A DNA stretch of 64,000 bases from Cribrihabitans_A neustonicus (GCF_048820895.1 NZ_JBMERQ010000009.1:54820-118819); one strand, 5' to 3'. Shown: positions 7,354-16,466, counted from the stretch's first letter. Notes: generated by a model from the letters alone, not told the origin. Program-made: numbers and translations.

Positions 7354-8157
7354 ATGGGCAAAATTTTCTTTTACGTAGCGCTGGCGCTGGTGCTGGTCTC
7401 GGGCCTGATTTTCACTCCCGCGGAGTCGAAGCTGGCGATCCACCCGATGGACCAGTTCGAGGTAAAGCCGCTGTTCGGCGGTGAGCACGTGGCCTGGTAC
7501 ACCCCAACCAACGTGACCCTGTGGATGGCGCTGGCCGTGGCCGCGGTGTTTGCACTTCTGGTGCTGGGCTCCTCGCGCCGCGCCATCGTGCCCTCACGCG
7601 CACAGTCGGTGGCGGAGCTGGCCTATGGCTTCATCTACAAGATGGTGGAAGATGTGACCGGCAAGGAAGGCGTCAAGTTCTTCCCCTATATCATGACCCT
7701 GTTCATGTTCATCGTGATGGCCAACTTCCTGGGCCTCATTCCGATGTCCTTCACCACCACCTCGCATTTTGCCGTCACCGCTGTGCTGGCGCTGCTGGTC
7801 TTCGTGACCGTGACCGTCACCGGCTTTGTGCTGCACGGCACCAAGTTCCTCGGCCTGTTCTGGGTGAGCTCGGCGCCGCTGCTGCTGCGCCCGGTGCTGG
7901 CGGTGATCGAGCTGATTTCCTACTTCGTGCGTCCGGTCAGCCACTGCATCCGTCTTGCAGGCAACGTGATGGCGGGCCACGCGGTTCTGAAAGTGTTCGC
8001 AGGCTTCGCAGGTGCCCTCGGTGTAGGTGCCTTCCTGCCGGTCTTCGCGATCACCGCGGTCTACGCACTCGAAGTTCTCGTGGCCTTCATCCAGGCCTAC
8101 GTGTTCACCATTCTGACCTGCGTCTACCTGAAAGACGCGCTGCACCCCGCCCACTAA
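7354..8157 (+). CDS. atpB: F0F1 ATP synthase subunit a
   Basis: 267 residues, integral membrane subunit that forms the two proton half-channels against the c-ring. Five to six membrane spans are visible. The essential arginine lies in SHCIRLAGNVMAGHAVL, and the later glutamate/histidine region in YALEVLVAFIQAYVFTILTCVYL. ATG 7354 is preceded by CAGGAGAAG, a proper ribosome binding site, while longer frames extend into atpI. It follows atpI by 40 nt and precedes atpE by 59 nt, all one operon. Family and function are secure. Confidence 0.96.
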   Translation: MGKIFFYVALALVLVSGLIFTPAESKLAIHPMDQFEVKPLFGGEHVAWYTPTNVTLWMALAVAAVFALLVLGSSRRAIVPSRAQSVAELAYGFIYKMVEDVTGKEGVKFFPYIMTLFMFIVMANFLGLIPMSFTTTSHFAVTAVLALLVFVTVTVTGFVLHGTKFLGLFWVSSAPLLLRPVLAVIELISYFVRPVSHCIRLAGNVMAGHAVLKVFAGFAGALGVGAFLPVFAITAVYALEVLVAFIQAYVFTILTCVYLKDALHPAH

Positions 8158-8216
8158 GGGCAGGCTGCACGGTCCGGAAATCTACAATCAACTTCCAATC
8201 GTAAGGAGATATCACA

Positions 8217-8441
8217 ATGGAAGGCGATCTCGCATACATCGGCGCAGGCCTGGCAGGCATGGGTACCGGCATCGCGGCTCTCGGGGTTGGCAACGTTGCA
8301 GCCAACTTCCTGGCCGGCGCGCTGCGCAACCCCTCCGCGGCTGCTTCGCAGACCGCAACCCTGTTCATCGGCATCGCATTCGCAGAAGCACTGGGCATCT
8401 TCTCGTTCCTGGTTGCCCTGCTGCTGATGTTCGCCGTCTAA
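8217..8441 (+). CDS. atpE: F0F1 ATP synthase subunit c
   Basis: 74 residues, two membrane helices joined by the polar loop RNPS (37-40). The proton-carrying carboxylate is Glu57 in GIAFAEALGIF. A glycine-rich first helix (GAGLAGMGTGIAALGVG) gives the tight packing of the c-ring. AAGGAGAT sits just before the ATG, a strong ribosome binding site suited to a subunit needed in roughly ten or more copies per enzyme. A 13-bp hairpin follows in the gap before atpX, which probably protects or segments the message. Confidence 0.97.
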   Translation: MEGDLAYIGAGLAGMGTGIAALGVGNVAANFLAGALRNPSAAASQTATLFIGIAFAEALGIFSFLVALLLMFAV

Positions 8442-8467
8442 GACCTTAGGAACCTTTTTCCTTACGG

Positions 8468-8497
8468 CCGGGCGGTGCGGAACCCCGCACCGCCCGG
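8468..8497 (+). terminator. Strong intercistronic hairpin between atpE and atpX
   Basis: CCGGGCGGTGCGG (8468-8480) pairs perfectly over 13 bp with CCGCACCGCCCGG (8485-8497), leaving an AACC tetraloop. There is no T-tract, so it is more likely an mRNA stability or partial-attenuation element that raises c-subunit output than a full terminator. Confidence 0.75.
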
Positions 8498-8526
8498 TGT
8501 AACGGCAAGTTCCCAAGGAGGACGAC

Positions 8527-9072
8527 ATGGCATCTAGTACGAATGATGCAGCTCAGGGCGCAGCGGACGCGGCGCACGGCGGTGGCGGCATGCCGCAGCT
8601 GGACTTCTCGACCTTCGGGAACCAGATTTTCTGGCTCGCAGTCACGCTGGTCGCGATCTACCTGATCCTGTCGCGCGTCGCGCTGCCCCGCATTGGTGCG
8701 GTGCTGGCCGAGCGCCAGGGCACGATCACCAACGACATTGCCGCGGCCGAGGACCTGAAGGCCAAGGCCGCCGAGGCTGAAGCTGCCTACAACCAGGCGC
8801 TGGCGGATGCCCGTGCCGAGGCGCAGCGGATCGCAGCCGAGACCCGTGCCGAAATCCAGGCTGACCTGGACGAGGCCATCGCCAGAGCCGACGAGCAGAT
8901 CGCCGCCAAGGCGGCCGAGTCGGAAAAGGCGATTGCCGAAATCAAGGCGGGCGCGCTGGAAAGCGTGAAAGCCGTCGCCACCGACACCGCAGAGGCCCTG
9001 GTGGCCGCTCTGGGCGGTTCGGCGGAGAAGGACGCGATTGCCAAGGCAGTTGCAGAACGGACGAAGGGATAA
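8527..9072 (+). CDS. atpX: F0F1 ATP synthase subunit b'
   Basis: 181 residues. A polar N-terminus is followed by one membrane span (NQIFWLAVTLVAIYLILSRVAL, cut here into two halves at about 36-57), then a long alanine- and charge-rich coiled coil that forms half of the peripheral stalk. The b' subunit pairs with b (next gene) and is typical of photosynthetic bacteria and their relatives, including Rhodobacteraceae. AAGGAGGACGAC precedes the ATG. It lies 85 nt after atpE, across the hairpin, and 4 nt before atpF, so translation of the two b-type subunits is probably coupled. Confidence 0.94.
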   Translation: MASSTNDAAQGAADAAHGGGGMPQLDFSTFGNQIFWLAVTLVAIYLILSRVALPRIGAVLAERQGTITNDIAAAEDLKAKAAEAEAAYNQALADARAEAQRIAAETRAEIQADLDEAIARADEQIAAKAAESEKAIAEIKAGALESVKAVATDTAEALVAALGGSAEKDAIAKAVAERTKG

Positions 9073-9076
9073 GGAC

Positions 9077-9637
9077 ATGCGCAACATTCTCGCTCTTGCC
9101 CTGACCTTTGGCGCAGCCGGCCCGGCACTGGCGGCGGAAGGCCCGTTCTTCTCGCTGGCCAACACCGACTTCGTGGTGGTGCTGGCGTTCCTGCTGTTCG
9201 TCGGCATCCTGCTGATGGCGAAGGTTCCGAGCATGCTGGGCAAACAGCTCGACGGCCGGTCCGAAACCATCCGCAAGGAGCTGGAGGAAGCCCGGGCGCT
9301 GCGTGAAGAAGCGCAGACCATCCTGGCCTCCTACGAGCGCAAGCAGAAGGAAGTTCAGGCCCAGGCAGAGGCAATCGTCGCCGCAGCCCGGGACGAGGCT
9401 ACCCGCGCGGCCGATCAGGCCAAAGCGGATCTGGAAGTTTCCATCGCGCGCCGGATCAACGCCGCCGAGGAGCAGATCGCTGCGGCGGAAGCATCGGCAG
9501 TGAAGGAAGTCCGTGACCAGGCGATCACCATCGCCGTCGCCGCTGCGGATGAGGTGATCTCCAAGCAGATGACCGCAGCCGAAGCCAACAAGCTGATCGA
9601 CGCGGCAATCGCGGATGTGGACGCCAAGCTGCACTAA
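9077..9637 (+). CDS. atpF: F0F1 ATP synthase subunit b
   Basis: 186 residues from ATG 9077. The first 20 residues (MRNILALALTFGAAGPALAA) look like a cleavable leader, seen in some alphaproteobacterial b subunits. Then comes the membrane anchor (FVVVLAFLLFVGILLM) and a long charged coiled coil (RSETIRKELEEARALREEAQ and onwards) of the peripheral stalk. It is the last gene of atpIBEXF and ends 37 nt before a clear terminator. It starts 4 nt after atpX, with AAGGAC as ribosome binding site. Confidence 0.95.
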   Translation: MRNILALALTFGAAGPALAAEGPFFSLANTDFVVVLAFLLFVGILLMAKVPSMLGKQLDGRSETIRKELEEARALREEAQTILASYERKQKEVQAQAEAIVAAARDEATRAADQAKADLEVSIARRINAAEEQIAAAEASAVKEVRDQAITIAVAAADEVISKQMTAAEANKLIDAAIADVDAKLH

Positions 9638-9674
9638 GCAGCCCCTGGGCCGGTCGTATCCGCCTTAAGAAAAG

Positions 9675-9700
9675 AACCCGGCCCTCGCGGCCGGGTTTTT
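9675..9700 (+). terminator. Rho-independent terminator of the atpIBEXF operon
   Basis: AACCCGGCC (9675-9683) pairs with GGCCGGGTT (9689-9697) around a CTCGC loop and runs into TTTTT. It is a textbook terminator for the F0 operon. The preceding AAAAGAA also gives some function for the convergent methyltransferase gene. Confidence 0.9.
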
Positions 9701-9749
9701 CGTTGGCAGGGGGAGGGGCCGCGCCGGGCAAGGCGCCGCGGCCTTCTTT

Positions 9750-11351
9750 TCACGCAGCGGCATCGCCGCGGGCGGCTTGGCTTTGCAGGGCTGGCTCGCA
9801 TTCAAGCTCCAGTGTCAGCCCGAGGCTCTTGAACAGGGGCAGACGGCGGGCGGCAAAGGCATGGGCACGGGCCCGCAGCACCGCGAGGTTCTCCTCCTCC
9901 GTTTCCAGCACCCGGCCTTCGTGCTGCAGCCGCTGGCCCTGCGGCGCGAGGATCTGCCAGGCGAGACCGGCCCAGTCCTGGGGTGTTTCGCGCCCTTCGC
10001 TGCGGGCCAGCAGGAACAGCTGCTCGAACCAGTCCACCGCGATTCCGCCACCAGTGAGGGGGGAGGCGAGGAAGCGGTAGGTCTCGATCTCCTCGGCCCG
10101 TTTGCAGACCGCAAGGTTGAAGGCGCGGCATCGCTCGGCACGCTCGGCCAGTCCTTCCCGCGGCAGGCAGGGCGCGATATGGCCTGCGCCTGTGAGCAGC
10201 GTCAGCATCCGGGTGATGCGGCCCCAGACCATGTCCCCGAAGGCGCCTTTGTCCAGCAGCTCCCGCACCGTGGCGGGACCGCGGGAGAGCGCGCTGAGGA
10301 CCGGACCATAGTGCGCCTGCTCCAGCAGCTCGCCGGTCTGGCTTTCGGGCAGTTTCAGAACGCCGCCATTGTAGGGTCTGGTCAGCGCCAGCGGGGTTTC
10401 GAACCAGGCCCCTACAGCGCCGCGCTGGGTGTGGGGCAGGCGCCCGCGCACAAACAGGTCGCTGCGGAACTGGGCGTTCACAAGGATGTCGCGCAGCCCC
10501 TCGCGGCACACCGGGTCGGCCTCTGCCGCGAGCATTTCGCATTGCGCGCCGGTCAGCACGATGTCGTCGACGCGGTCGAGCGGACTGGCGGCACCGAGGA
10601 AACTGAGCTTGGAACCTGCCAGATCCTGCGCCACGTCAGCGAAGTGAAACGGCGTCCAGTCCTTGTTGAAGAACTCATGCGCGAGGTAGTTGGCGGGCAT
10701 GCCCTCCAGCTTGGCAAGGCGTGTGGTGGCGGAGGGGTTGGCGGCGAAATAGCCCGCACCTGCCTGTTGCAGCAAGGAGGCGAACTCTACTGCCTCGCCG
10801 ATGCGCGGCGCCAGCGGGCCGCTGCCCTGGGCGGCACGGTCCGCAAGGATGCGCCGGAGCGGCAGCGCCGCGGCCCAGCCGGGCAGGGCGTTGTAGCTGA
10901 TGTAAACCAGCCCGCCCGGCTTGAGCCGCTGCGACAGAAAGCCGAGGATATGCTGCTGGTTCTCCCGCGACACCCAACTGTAGACACCATGCAGTGCGAT
11001 CACGTCGAAGGCATCGGGCAGACCCGGGGCATCCCCGAATTCCAAAAAGCTGCGTTCGTGGAAGGTGACATTGTCCAGCCCGGCCTCCGCGGCCAGCTCG
11101 GCCGCGCCCGCGATCATCGCCGGGTTAAAGTCCATCGCGTGGAACTGCACGTGCGGATTGGCCGCCGCCAGGAGGTTCGCCGAAAACCCCTGCCCGCAAC
11201 CCAGCTCGCAATAGGTAAGACCCGGTTTGCCCAGCCCGTGTTTCATCCCTTGCGAGGTAACGCTGAAGGCCATGTTCGCAGGAGAGAGCTCCTGGAAGAA
11301 ATCGTGCGTGTAGTCGAGGTCGGCGACGTAGCCGGACGTCCAGTCGTTCAT
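9750..11351 (-). CDS. SAM-dependent methyltransferase with regulatory domain
   Basis: 533 residues. A class I Rossmann methyltransferase domain occupies about residues 40-180: motif I ELGCGQGFSANLL (49-61), FHAMDFNPAMI as the acidic post-I loop, and a tyrosine-rich YSWVSREN and VYISYNALPGW in the substrate region. The remaining 300 residues are the so-called methyltransferase regulatory domain and a winged-helix-like C-terminal part. The family is known in many bacteria, often near tetratricopeptide or glycosyl genes; its substrate is not established. It lies convergent to the ATP synthase operon and downstream of a FadR-type regulator on the same strand, separated by 118 nt with a hairpin. 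Confidence 0.85.
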   Translation of the reverse strand: MNDWTSGYVADLDYTHDFFQELSPANMAFSVTSQGMKHGLGKPGLTYCELGCGQGFSANLLAAANPHVQFHAMDFNPAMIAGAAELAAEAGLDNVTFHERSFLEFGDAPGLPDAFDVIALHGVYSWVSRENQQHILGFLSQRLKPGGLVYISYNALPGWAAALPLRRILADRAAQGSGPLAPRIGEAVEFASLLQQAGAGYFAANPSATTRLAKLEGMPANYLAHEFFNKDWTPFHFADVAQDLAGSKLSFLGAASPLDRVDDIVLTGAQCEMLAAEADPVCREGLRDILVNAQFRSDLFVRGRLPHTQRGAVGAWFETPLALTRPYNGGVLKLPESQTGELLEQAHYGPVLSALSRGPATVRELLDKGAFGDMVWGRITRMLTLLTGAGHIAPCLPREGLAERAERCRAFNLAVCKRAEEIETYRFLASPLTGGGIAVDWFEQLFLLARSEGRETPQDWAGLAWQILAPQGQRLQHEGRVLETEEENLAVLRARAHAFAARRLPLFKSLGLTLELECEPALQSQAARGDAAA

Positions 11352-11400
11352 GAAATGCCTTGCCTAACCGGGTGTGGGACGGTGGGATGTAGGCCCAGTT

Positions 11401-11420
11401 TTTCTCAAATTCGTGAGAAA
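11401..11420. promoter_or_regulatory. Inverted repeat in the methyltransferase leader
   Basis: TTTCTCA (11401-11407) and TGAGAAA (11414-11420) are perfect reverse complements around AATTCG. The site is 50 nt upstream of the methyltransferase start and downstream of the FadR-type gene. It could be an operator or a transcript hairpin. Confidence 0.35.
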
Positions 11421-11469
11421 TGCGTAAACGCCCGCAAAGCGTCCGTCAGCGTAGCGTGAAGGCGGCGGC

Positions 11470-12240
11470 TTAGGCGCGCCGGGTCTCGTGCTCCAGCCGC
11501 TGGCGGGCAACTTCGGCGTTGCGCTCGGCGCGCTGGTGGTCGGCCAGCGCCTGTTTCACATAGTCGAGGTGCGCCTCCACGGCAGCGCGGGCGGCCTTGG
11601 GGTCGCGTGCCTGCAGGGCCGCGTTGATGGCCCGGTGCTGCTGCAGCAGCGCATCATAGGTCGTGTGCTGCTGGAACATGATGCGGCGGTTGTAGAACAC
11701 GCCCTCCCGCAGGAGGTCGAACATCGAACGCATCATATGCAGCATGACCACGTTGTGGCTCGCGTCCATAATCGCGGAGTGGAACTCGGCATCGAGCCGT
11801 GCCGCCTCCTCCGATACCGCCGGATCGCCCGCCGCTTCCATCTTTTCGAAGATGGTCTGGATCACCTGAAGGTCGTAGTCCGAGCCGAATTGCGCCGCGC
11901 GCTCGGCCGCAAGCCCTTCCATGTCACGGCGAAAGGAGAGGTAGTCAGCGACCGCCTCGTCATGAGTGGCAAACAGCTGGATCAGGGCGGGCGAGAAGGC
12001 ATTGCCCAGAACCTCCGCGACGAAGACGCCGGAGCCGGCCCGCGTCTCCAGGAGACCCCGGCCCTGCAGCTCACCGATCGCATCGCGTAGGGACGGGCGG
12101 GAAACGCCCAGCCGTTCGGCCAGTTCACGCTCGGCAGGCAGGCGCTCGCCGGGTGACAGGATACCGCGCAGGATCAGCTGCTCAATCTGCCGGACAACCG
12201 CGGCGGAGAGTTTCTCGGACTGGACTTTCTGGAAGGGCAT
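11470..12240 (-). CDS. FadR/PdhR-type GntR regulator with FCD domain
   Basis: 256 residues. The N-terminal winged helix-turn-helix covers about 8-75 (SPGERLPAERELAERLGVSR, then AIGELQGRGLLETRAGSGVF). The FCD ligand domain covers about 95-240 and keeps the metal-type residues Asp and His in RLDAEFHSAI, His in LLQQHRAINAAL and His in VEAHLDYVKQAL. FCD proteins sense organic acids such as pyruvate, lactate or fatty acids; the closest look is PdhR/LldR, but the ligand cannot be read. A palindrome TGGTCA-N7-TGACCA lies 19-37 nt upstream of the ATG and fits autoregulation. It diverges from smc. Confidence 0.9.
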   Translation of the reverse strand: MPFQKVQSEKLSAAVVRQIEQLILRGILSPGERLPAERELAERLGVSRPSLRDAIGELQGRGLLETRAGSGVFVAEVLGNAFSPALIQLFATHDEAVADYLSFRRDMEGLAAERAAQFGSDYDLQVIQTIFEKMEAAGDPAVSEEAARLDAEFHSAIMDASHNVVMLHMMRSMFDLLREGVFYNRRIMFQQHTTYDALLQQHRAINAALQARDPKAARAAVEAHLDYVKQALADHQRAERNAEVARQRLEHETRRA

Positions 12241-12258
12241 GCGAGCGCTCTTGCGGAT

Positions 12259-12277
12259 TGGTCAAAACATATGACCA
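12259..12277. promoter_or_regulatory. Candidate autoregulatory operator of the FCD regulator
   Basis: TGGTCA (12259-12264) and TGACCA (12272-12277) are perfect inverted repeats with a 7-nt spacer, just upstream of the regulator's start codon. FadR-subfamily operators carry TGGT...ACCA half-sites, though with shorter spacers. Confidence 0.5.
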
Positions 12278-12499
12278 CGGCGCGGGCGCAGCCGCAAGAC
12301 TGCGCCGCTTGGCGTGCTGGTGCGGCGCCCCGGCAGCGGGGTATGGCTTCAAATCGGCAAAACCCCGCTGAGGTAGGGATTTATCCCCAAGATATGGTGG
12401 GGGTATATGGCCCCTTGCCCCGATTTGGGGGTGCACCACATTGACACGCCGGCTAGGTAGCGATGAAAATCTACGGCAAGAAAACACGAAGGGGCAGCT

Positions 12500-15400
12500 T
12501 TGCGGTTTTCCAAACTCAGGCTGAACGGCTTCAAGAGCTTCATCGATCCCACGGAGCTGGTGATCGCGGACGGGCTGACCGGCGTGGTCGGCCCCAACGG
12601 CTGCGGCAAATCCAACCTGCTGGAGGCGCTGCGCTGGGTGATGGGTGAAACCCGCGCCAAGGCGATGCGCGGCGGCGGCATGGAGGATGTGATTTTTGCG
12701 GGCACGTCGACGCGTCCCGCGCGCAACTTTGCCGAAGTGGGCTTGCAGATCGACAATGCCGAGCGGCTGGCGCCCGCGGGCTTCAACGACAGCGACGTGC
12801 TGGAGATTGTGCGCCGGATCACCCGCGACATCGGCAGTGCCTACAAGTTGAACGGCAAGGACGTAAGGGCGCGCGACGTGCAGATGCTGTTTGCCGATGC
12901 CTCCACCGGCGCGCATTCGCCCGCGCTGGTGCGGCAAGGGCAGATCGCCGAGCTGATCAATGCGAAACCCAAGGCGCGGCGCCGCATTCTCGAAGATGCG
13001 GCCGGGATCTCGGGGCTTTACCAGCGCCGACACGAGGCCGAACTGAAGCTGAAGAGCACCGAAGCGAACCTGCTGCGCGTCGATGACGTGATCGAGCAGC
13101 TGGCCGGGCAGCTGTCCTCGCTGGCGCGGCAGGCGCGGCAGGCGCAGCGCTACCGCGAGATCGGCGAGAAGCTGCGGCTGGCGGAGGGCATGCTGCTTTA
13201 CCGGCGCTGGCGCGAAGCGGACGAGGCGCGGCTTACCGCCGAGGAGGAACTGCGGCTGCGGGTCGAACAGGCCTCCAAGGCCGAAGCGCTGGTGCGCGCC
13301 GCCGCTGCGAGCCGCGCGGCGGTGGAGGAACGGCTGCCGCCCCTGCGCGAGGAAGAGGCCATTGCCGCGGCGGTGCTGCAGCGGCTGACCGTGCAGCGGG
13401 ATTCGCTCGACGGGCAGGAGGCGCAAGCACGCCAGATCATCGAACGGCTGACCGGGCGTATCGAGCAGCTCGGCAACGACATCGAGCGCGAAACCGGCCT
13501 CAACCGCGATGCGGGCGATACCATCGAGCGGCTGGAATGGGAGCAGCGCGAGCTGTCCCGCGCAGGCATCGGCGAGGACGAGCGGCTGGCGGAGGCTGGG
13601 GAGCTGGCCGCCGAGGCCGCCGCGGTACTGGAAGACCGCGAGGAGCACCTGACCCGCGTGACCGAGGAAACCGCCCGCCTGGCGGCGCGGCACCAGTCGG
13701 GCCGCCGCGCGGTGGACGACAGCCGCCGCGCGCTGGAGCGCTCGGAAGCCGAGGCCGCCCGGGCCCGCGCGGCGCAAGGCGAGGCGGAGGCGGCTTTGGC
13801 GGAAGCTGAGGCTGCTTTCGAGACCGCAGTCGCCACAGAGGAAGAGGCCCGCGAAGCCGCGGAGATGGCCGAAGAGGCGCTGGCCGCCGCCGAGGAAACC
13901 CGCGGCGCGATCCAGGACCGGGAAGCCGAAGCCCGCAACGGCCGCGCCGAAGCCGAGGGCGAGCTGGGCACCCTGCGCTCGGAAGCCGCGGCGCTGGCCA
14001 AACTGGTCGAGCGGGAGGCCTCCGGCGACGGCCAGGTGCTGGACGCGCTCACCGTGGCGCCGGGGTACGAGAAGGCGCTTGGCGCGGCGCTTGCCGATGA
14101 CCTGCGCGCGCCCCTGGCCGAGACCGATGGCCCGACCGGCTGGCTCTCTCTGCCAGGATACGACACAGAGGCTGCGCTGCCTGCCGGGGCAGAGACGCTG
14201 TCGCAGCACGTGGCCGGCCCCGCGGCGCTGTCACGGCGTCTGGGGCAGATCGGTATTGTCGAGGCGGACACTGCGGCCGCGTTGCAAAAGCAACTGCAGC
14301 CCGGCCAGCGGCTGGTCACGCTGGCGGGCGATCTCTGGCGCTGGGATGGCTACCGCGCCTGGGCCGGGGACGCGCCGAGCGCGGCTGCGCTGAGGCTGGA
14401 ACAGAAGAACCGGCTGGCCGCGCTGCGCGAGGCGCTGGCCGGGGCCGAAGCCCGCGCCGAAGCCGCCCGCGCCGCGCATGAGGCGCTGCTGCGGCAGCTT
14501 GAAGACGCGACGAAAGCCGGACAGGACGCCCGCCAGGCCCGCCGCATGGCCGACCAGCGGGTGGCCGACGCAGGCCGCGCCCTGAGCCGCGCCGAGGCCG
14601 CGCGCAACCTCGCCGAAGGCAAGCTGGAAACCCTGGCCGCAGCACTTGCCCGCCACGACGGCGACGCCGAAGCCGCCCGCGCACAGCTGCAGGAGGCCGA
14701 GGCCGCGCTGGCGGAGCTCGGCGATCTGAACGAGGCCCGCGCCGCGGCCGAAGACATCAAGCAGTCGGTCGAGGCCGCGCGCATCACCATGCTGACGCAC
14801 CGCTCCTCGCACGACGAGCTGCGCCGCGAGGGCGAGGCCCGCACAAGGCGTGTGCAGGAGGTGACCAAAGAGCTGTCGGGCTGGCGCCTGCGGCTGGAAA
14901 GCGCCGAACAGCGCATCGAGGAACTGGCCGAGCGCCGCGAGGCTTCGCTTGAGGAGCTGGAAACGGCTAACGCCGCCCCCGCCGAAATCGCTGAGAAGCG
15001 CGAGGAGCTGAACAGCGCGATCCGCGAGGCGGAGGCGCGGAAATCGGCGGCGACGGAGATGCTGGTGGCGGCCGAAGCCGAGCTGCGCGAGACCGTGCAG
15101 AACGAGCGCGAGTGCGAGCGCCTGGCCTCCGAGGCGCGCGAGGCACGGGCCCGCTCGGAAGCGCGCTGCGACGCGGCGCGCGACGGCGTGACCCAGGCTG
15201 CGGGCCGCATCATCGAGGCGCAGGAGATCACCCCGCAGGCGCTCCTGGAGAAACTTGGCCTGTCGCCGGACAACATGCCGCCGCTGAAGGCGCTGGAAGA
15301 CGAGGTCGACCGTTACAAGCGGCAGCGCGACGGGCTTGGCGCGGTCAACCTGCGCGCCGAGGAGGACGCCCGCAGCGTGCAGGAGGAGCACGACCAGCTG

Positions 15401-15955
15401 GCGGCCGAAAAGCGCGACCTGGAAGAGGCGGTGAAGGCCTTGCGCAACGGCATCGCCAGCCTCAACCGTGAGGGCCGCGAACGGCTGCTCACCGCGTTCG
15501 AGCAAGTAAATAGCAGCTTTGCCATGCTGTTCACCCATCTGTTCGGCGGCGGCGAGGCCAATCTGGTGATGGTCGAAAGCGACGATCCGCTGGATGCGGG
15601 GCTCGAGATCATGTGCCAGCCGCCGGGCAAGAAGCTCTCGACGCTGTCGCTCTTGTCGGGCGGCGAGCAGACGCTGACGGCGATGGCGCTGATCTTTGCG
15701 GTCTTCCTGTCGAACCCGGCACCGATCTGCGTGCTGGACGAGGTCGACGCGCCGCTGGATGACGCCAACGTCACCCGCTTCTGCGATCTTTTGGACGAAA
15801 TGTGCCGCCAGACCGACACCCGCTTCCTCATCATCACCCACCACGCGGTGACAATGGCGCGGATGGACCGGCTCTACGGCGTCACCATGCAGGAGCAGGG
15901 CGTGAGCCAGCTGGTGTCGGTTGATTTGAAGAAGGCCGAGGCGCTGGTGGCCTGA
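12500..15955 (+). CDS. smc: Chromosome segregation ATPase SMC
   Basis: 1,151 residues, the normal size. N-terminal Walker A GPNGCGKSN is at 31-39. Two long alanine/glutamate-rich coiled coils (about 170-480 and 640-950) flank a hinge near 490-620. The C-terminal half of the ATPase has the signature LSGGEQTLTAMAL (about 1052) and Walker B CVLDEVDAPLDD (about 1077). SMC dimers extrude loops and organise newly replicated chromosomes with ScpA/ScpB, which are not in this window. The start is TTG 12500, preceded by GAAGGGG; no ATG is available near the family N-terminus. A TTGACA at 12441 could be its -35, but the matching -10 is poor. Confidence 0.96.
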   Translation: MRFSKLRLNGFKSFIDPTELVIADGLTGVVGPNGCGKSNLLEALRWVMGETRAKAMRGGGMEDVIFAGTSTRPARNFAEVGLQIDNAERLAPAGFNDSDVLEIVRRITRDIGSAYKLNGKDVRARDVQMLFADASTGAHSPALVRQGQIAELINAKPKARRRILEDAAGISGLYQRRHEAELKLKSTEANLLRVDDVIEQLAGQLSSLARQARQAQRYREIGEKLRLAEGMLLYRRWREADEARLTAEEELRLRVEQASKAEALVRAAAASRAAVEERLPPLREEEAIAAAVLQRLTVQRDSLDGQEAQARQIIERLTGRIEQLGNDIERETGLNRDAGDTIERLEWEQRELSRAGIGEDERLAEAGELAAEAAAVLEDREEHLTRVTEETARLAARHQSGRRAVDDSRRALERSEAEAARARAAQGEAEAALAEAEAAFETAVATEEEAREAAEMAEEALAAAEETRGAIQDREAEARNGRAEAEGELGTLRSEAAALAKLVEREASGDGQVLDALTVAPGYEKALGAALADDLRAPLAETDGPTGWLSLPGYDTEAALPAGAETLSQHVAGPAALSRRLGQIGIVEADTAAALQKQLQPGQRLVTLAGDLWRWDGYRAWAGDAPSAAALRLEQKNRLAALREALAGAEARAEAARAAHEALLRQLEDATKAGQDARQARRMADQRVADAGRALSRAEAARNLAEGKLETLAAALARHDGDAEAARAQLQEAEAALAELGDLNEARAAAEDIKQSVEAARITMLTHRSSHDELRREGEARTRRVQEVTKELSGWRLRLESAEQRIEELAERREASLEELETANAAPAEIAEKREELNSAIREAEARKSAATEMLVAAEAELRETVQNERECERLASEAREARARSEARCDAARDGVTQAAGRIIEAQEITPQALLEKLGLSPDNMPPLKALEDEVDRYKRQRDGLGAVNLRAEEDARSVQEEHDQLAAEKRDLEEAVKALRNGIASLNREGRERLLTAFEQVNSSFAMLFTHLFGGGEANLVMVESDDPLDAGLEIMCQPPGKKLSTLSLLSGGEQTLTAMALIFAVFLSNPAPICVLDEVDAPLDDANVTRFCDLLDEMCRQTDTRFLIITHHAVTMARMDRLYGVTMQEQGVSQLVSVDLKKAEALVA

Positions 15956-16031
15956 GCGCCGTGCGGCCGCGGCTCGGCGGCGTAACCCGATCGTGACCGC
16001 GGGGTGATGCACAAGCAGCTAGGCTCGGGGC

Positions 16032-16388
16032 ATGAGACATTTGATCCTTGCCCTGATGCTTGCCCCGCTGCCCGCCGCGGCCGCCGAGTGGCAGCTGAGA
16101 CCCGGCGACGAGCCCCTCAGCGCAGCGGAACTTGCGGCACTGCCGGGGCAGGCGTTCCGGTTTTTTGACGGCGGCGAGTCGCGCTATGGCATGGCGGGGG
16201 CCTATTCCTACACCTACTCGGCGGAGAACGGCGGCGGCACCGCCTGGGGCAGCTACCGCCTGCTGCCAGACGGCAGCATCTGCGTGGACTTCGTGAACGG
16301 TTTTTCGCGCTGCGACATCTACGTGCGAAACGGCGAACGGATGCTCCTGATCACCGAGGAGGGCGCGCGCTTCCCGGTGCGGCGCTGA
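16032..16388 (+). CDS. Small secreted protein of unknown function
   Basis: 118 residues with a clear signal peptide (MRHLILALMLAPLPAAAAE, cleavage likely after AAA-A). The mature part of about 100 residues is rich in aromatic and glycine residues (YSYTYSAENGGGTAWGSYRL) and has two cysteines, in SICVDF and SRCDIY, that could form a disulfide. I do not recognise the family with confidence; the size and fold pattern recall small beta-barrel periplasmic proteins. It lies 76 nt after smc on the same strand. No operon partner suggests a function. Confidence 0.7.
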   Translation: MRHLILALMLAPLPAAAAEWQLRPGDEPLSAAELAALPGQAFRFFDGGESRYGMAGAYSYTYSAENGGGTAWGSYRLLPDGSICVDFVNGFSRCDIYVRNGERMLLITEEGARFPVRR

Positions 16389-16466
16389 CCGGCGGCAGTG
16401 CGCTTACTGCTTAACAATTCGGCAACCAGCTTACCAACGCTCAATCATAACCGGTCACAATGGCTC

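Noticed and set aside
12381..12389. DnaA box-like TTATCCCCA upstream of smc
   Set aside because: One mismatch to TTATCCACA and no cluster of boxes, so no origin is supported.
12182..16012. Long minus-strand frames opposite smc
   Set aside because: Shadows of the SMC coiled coil; low-complexity and no family pattern.
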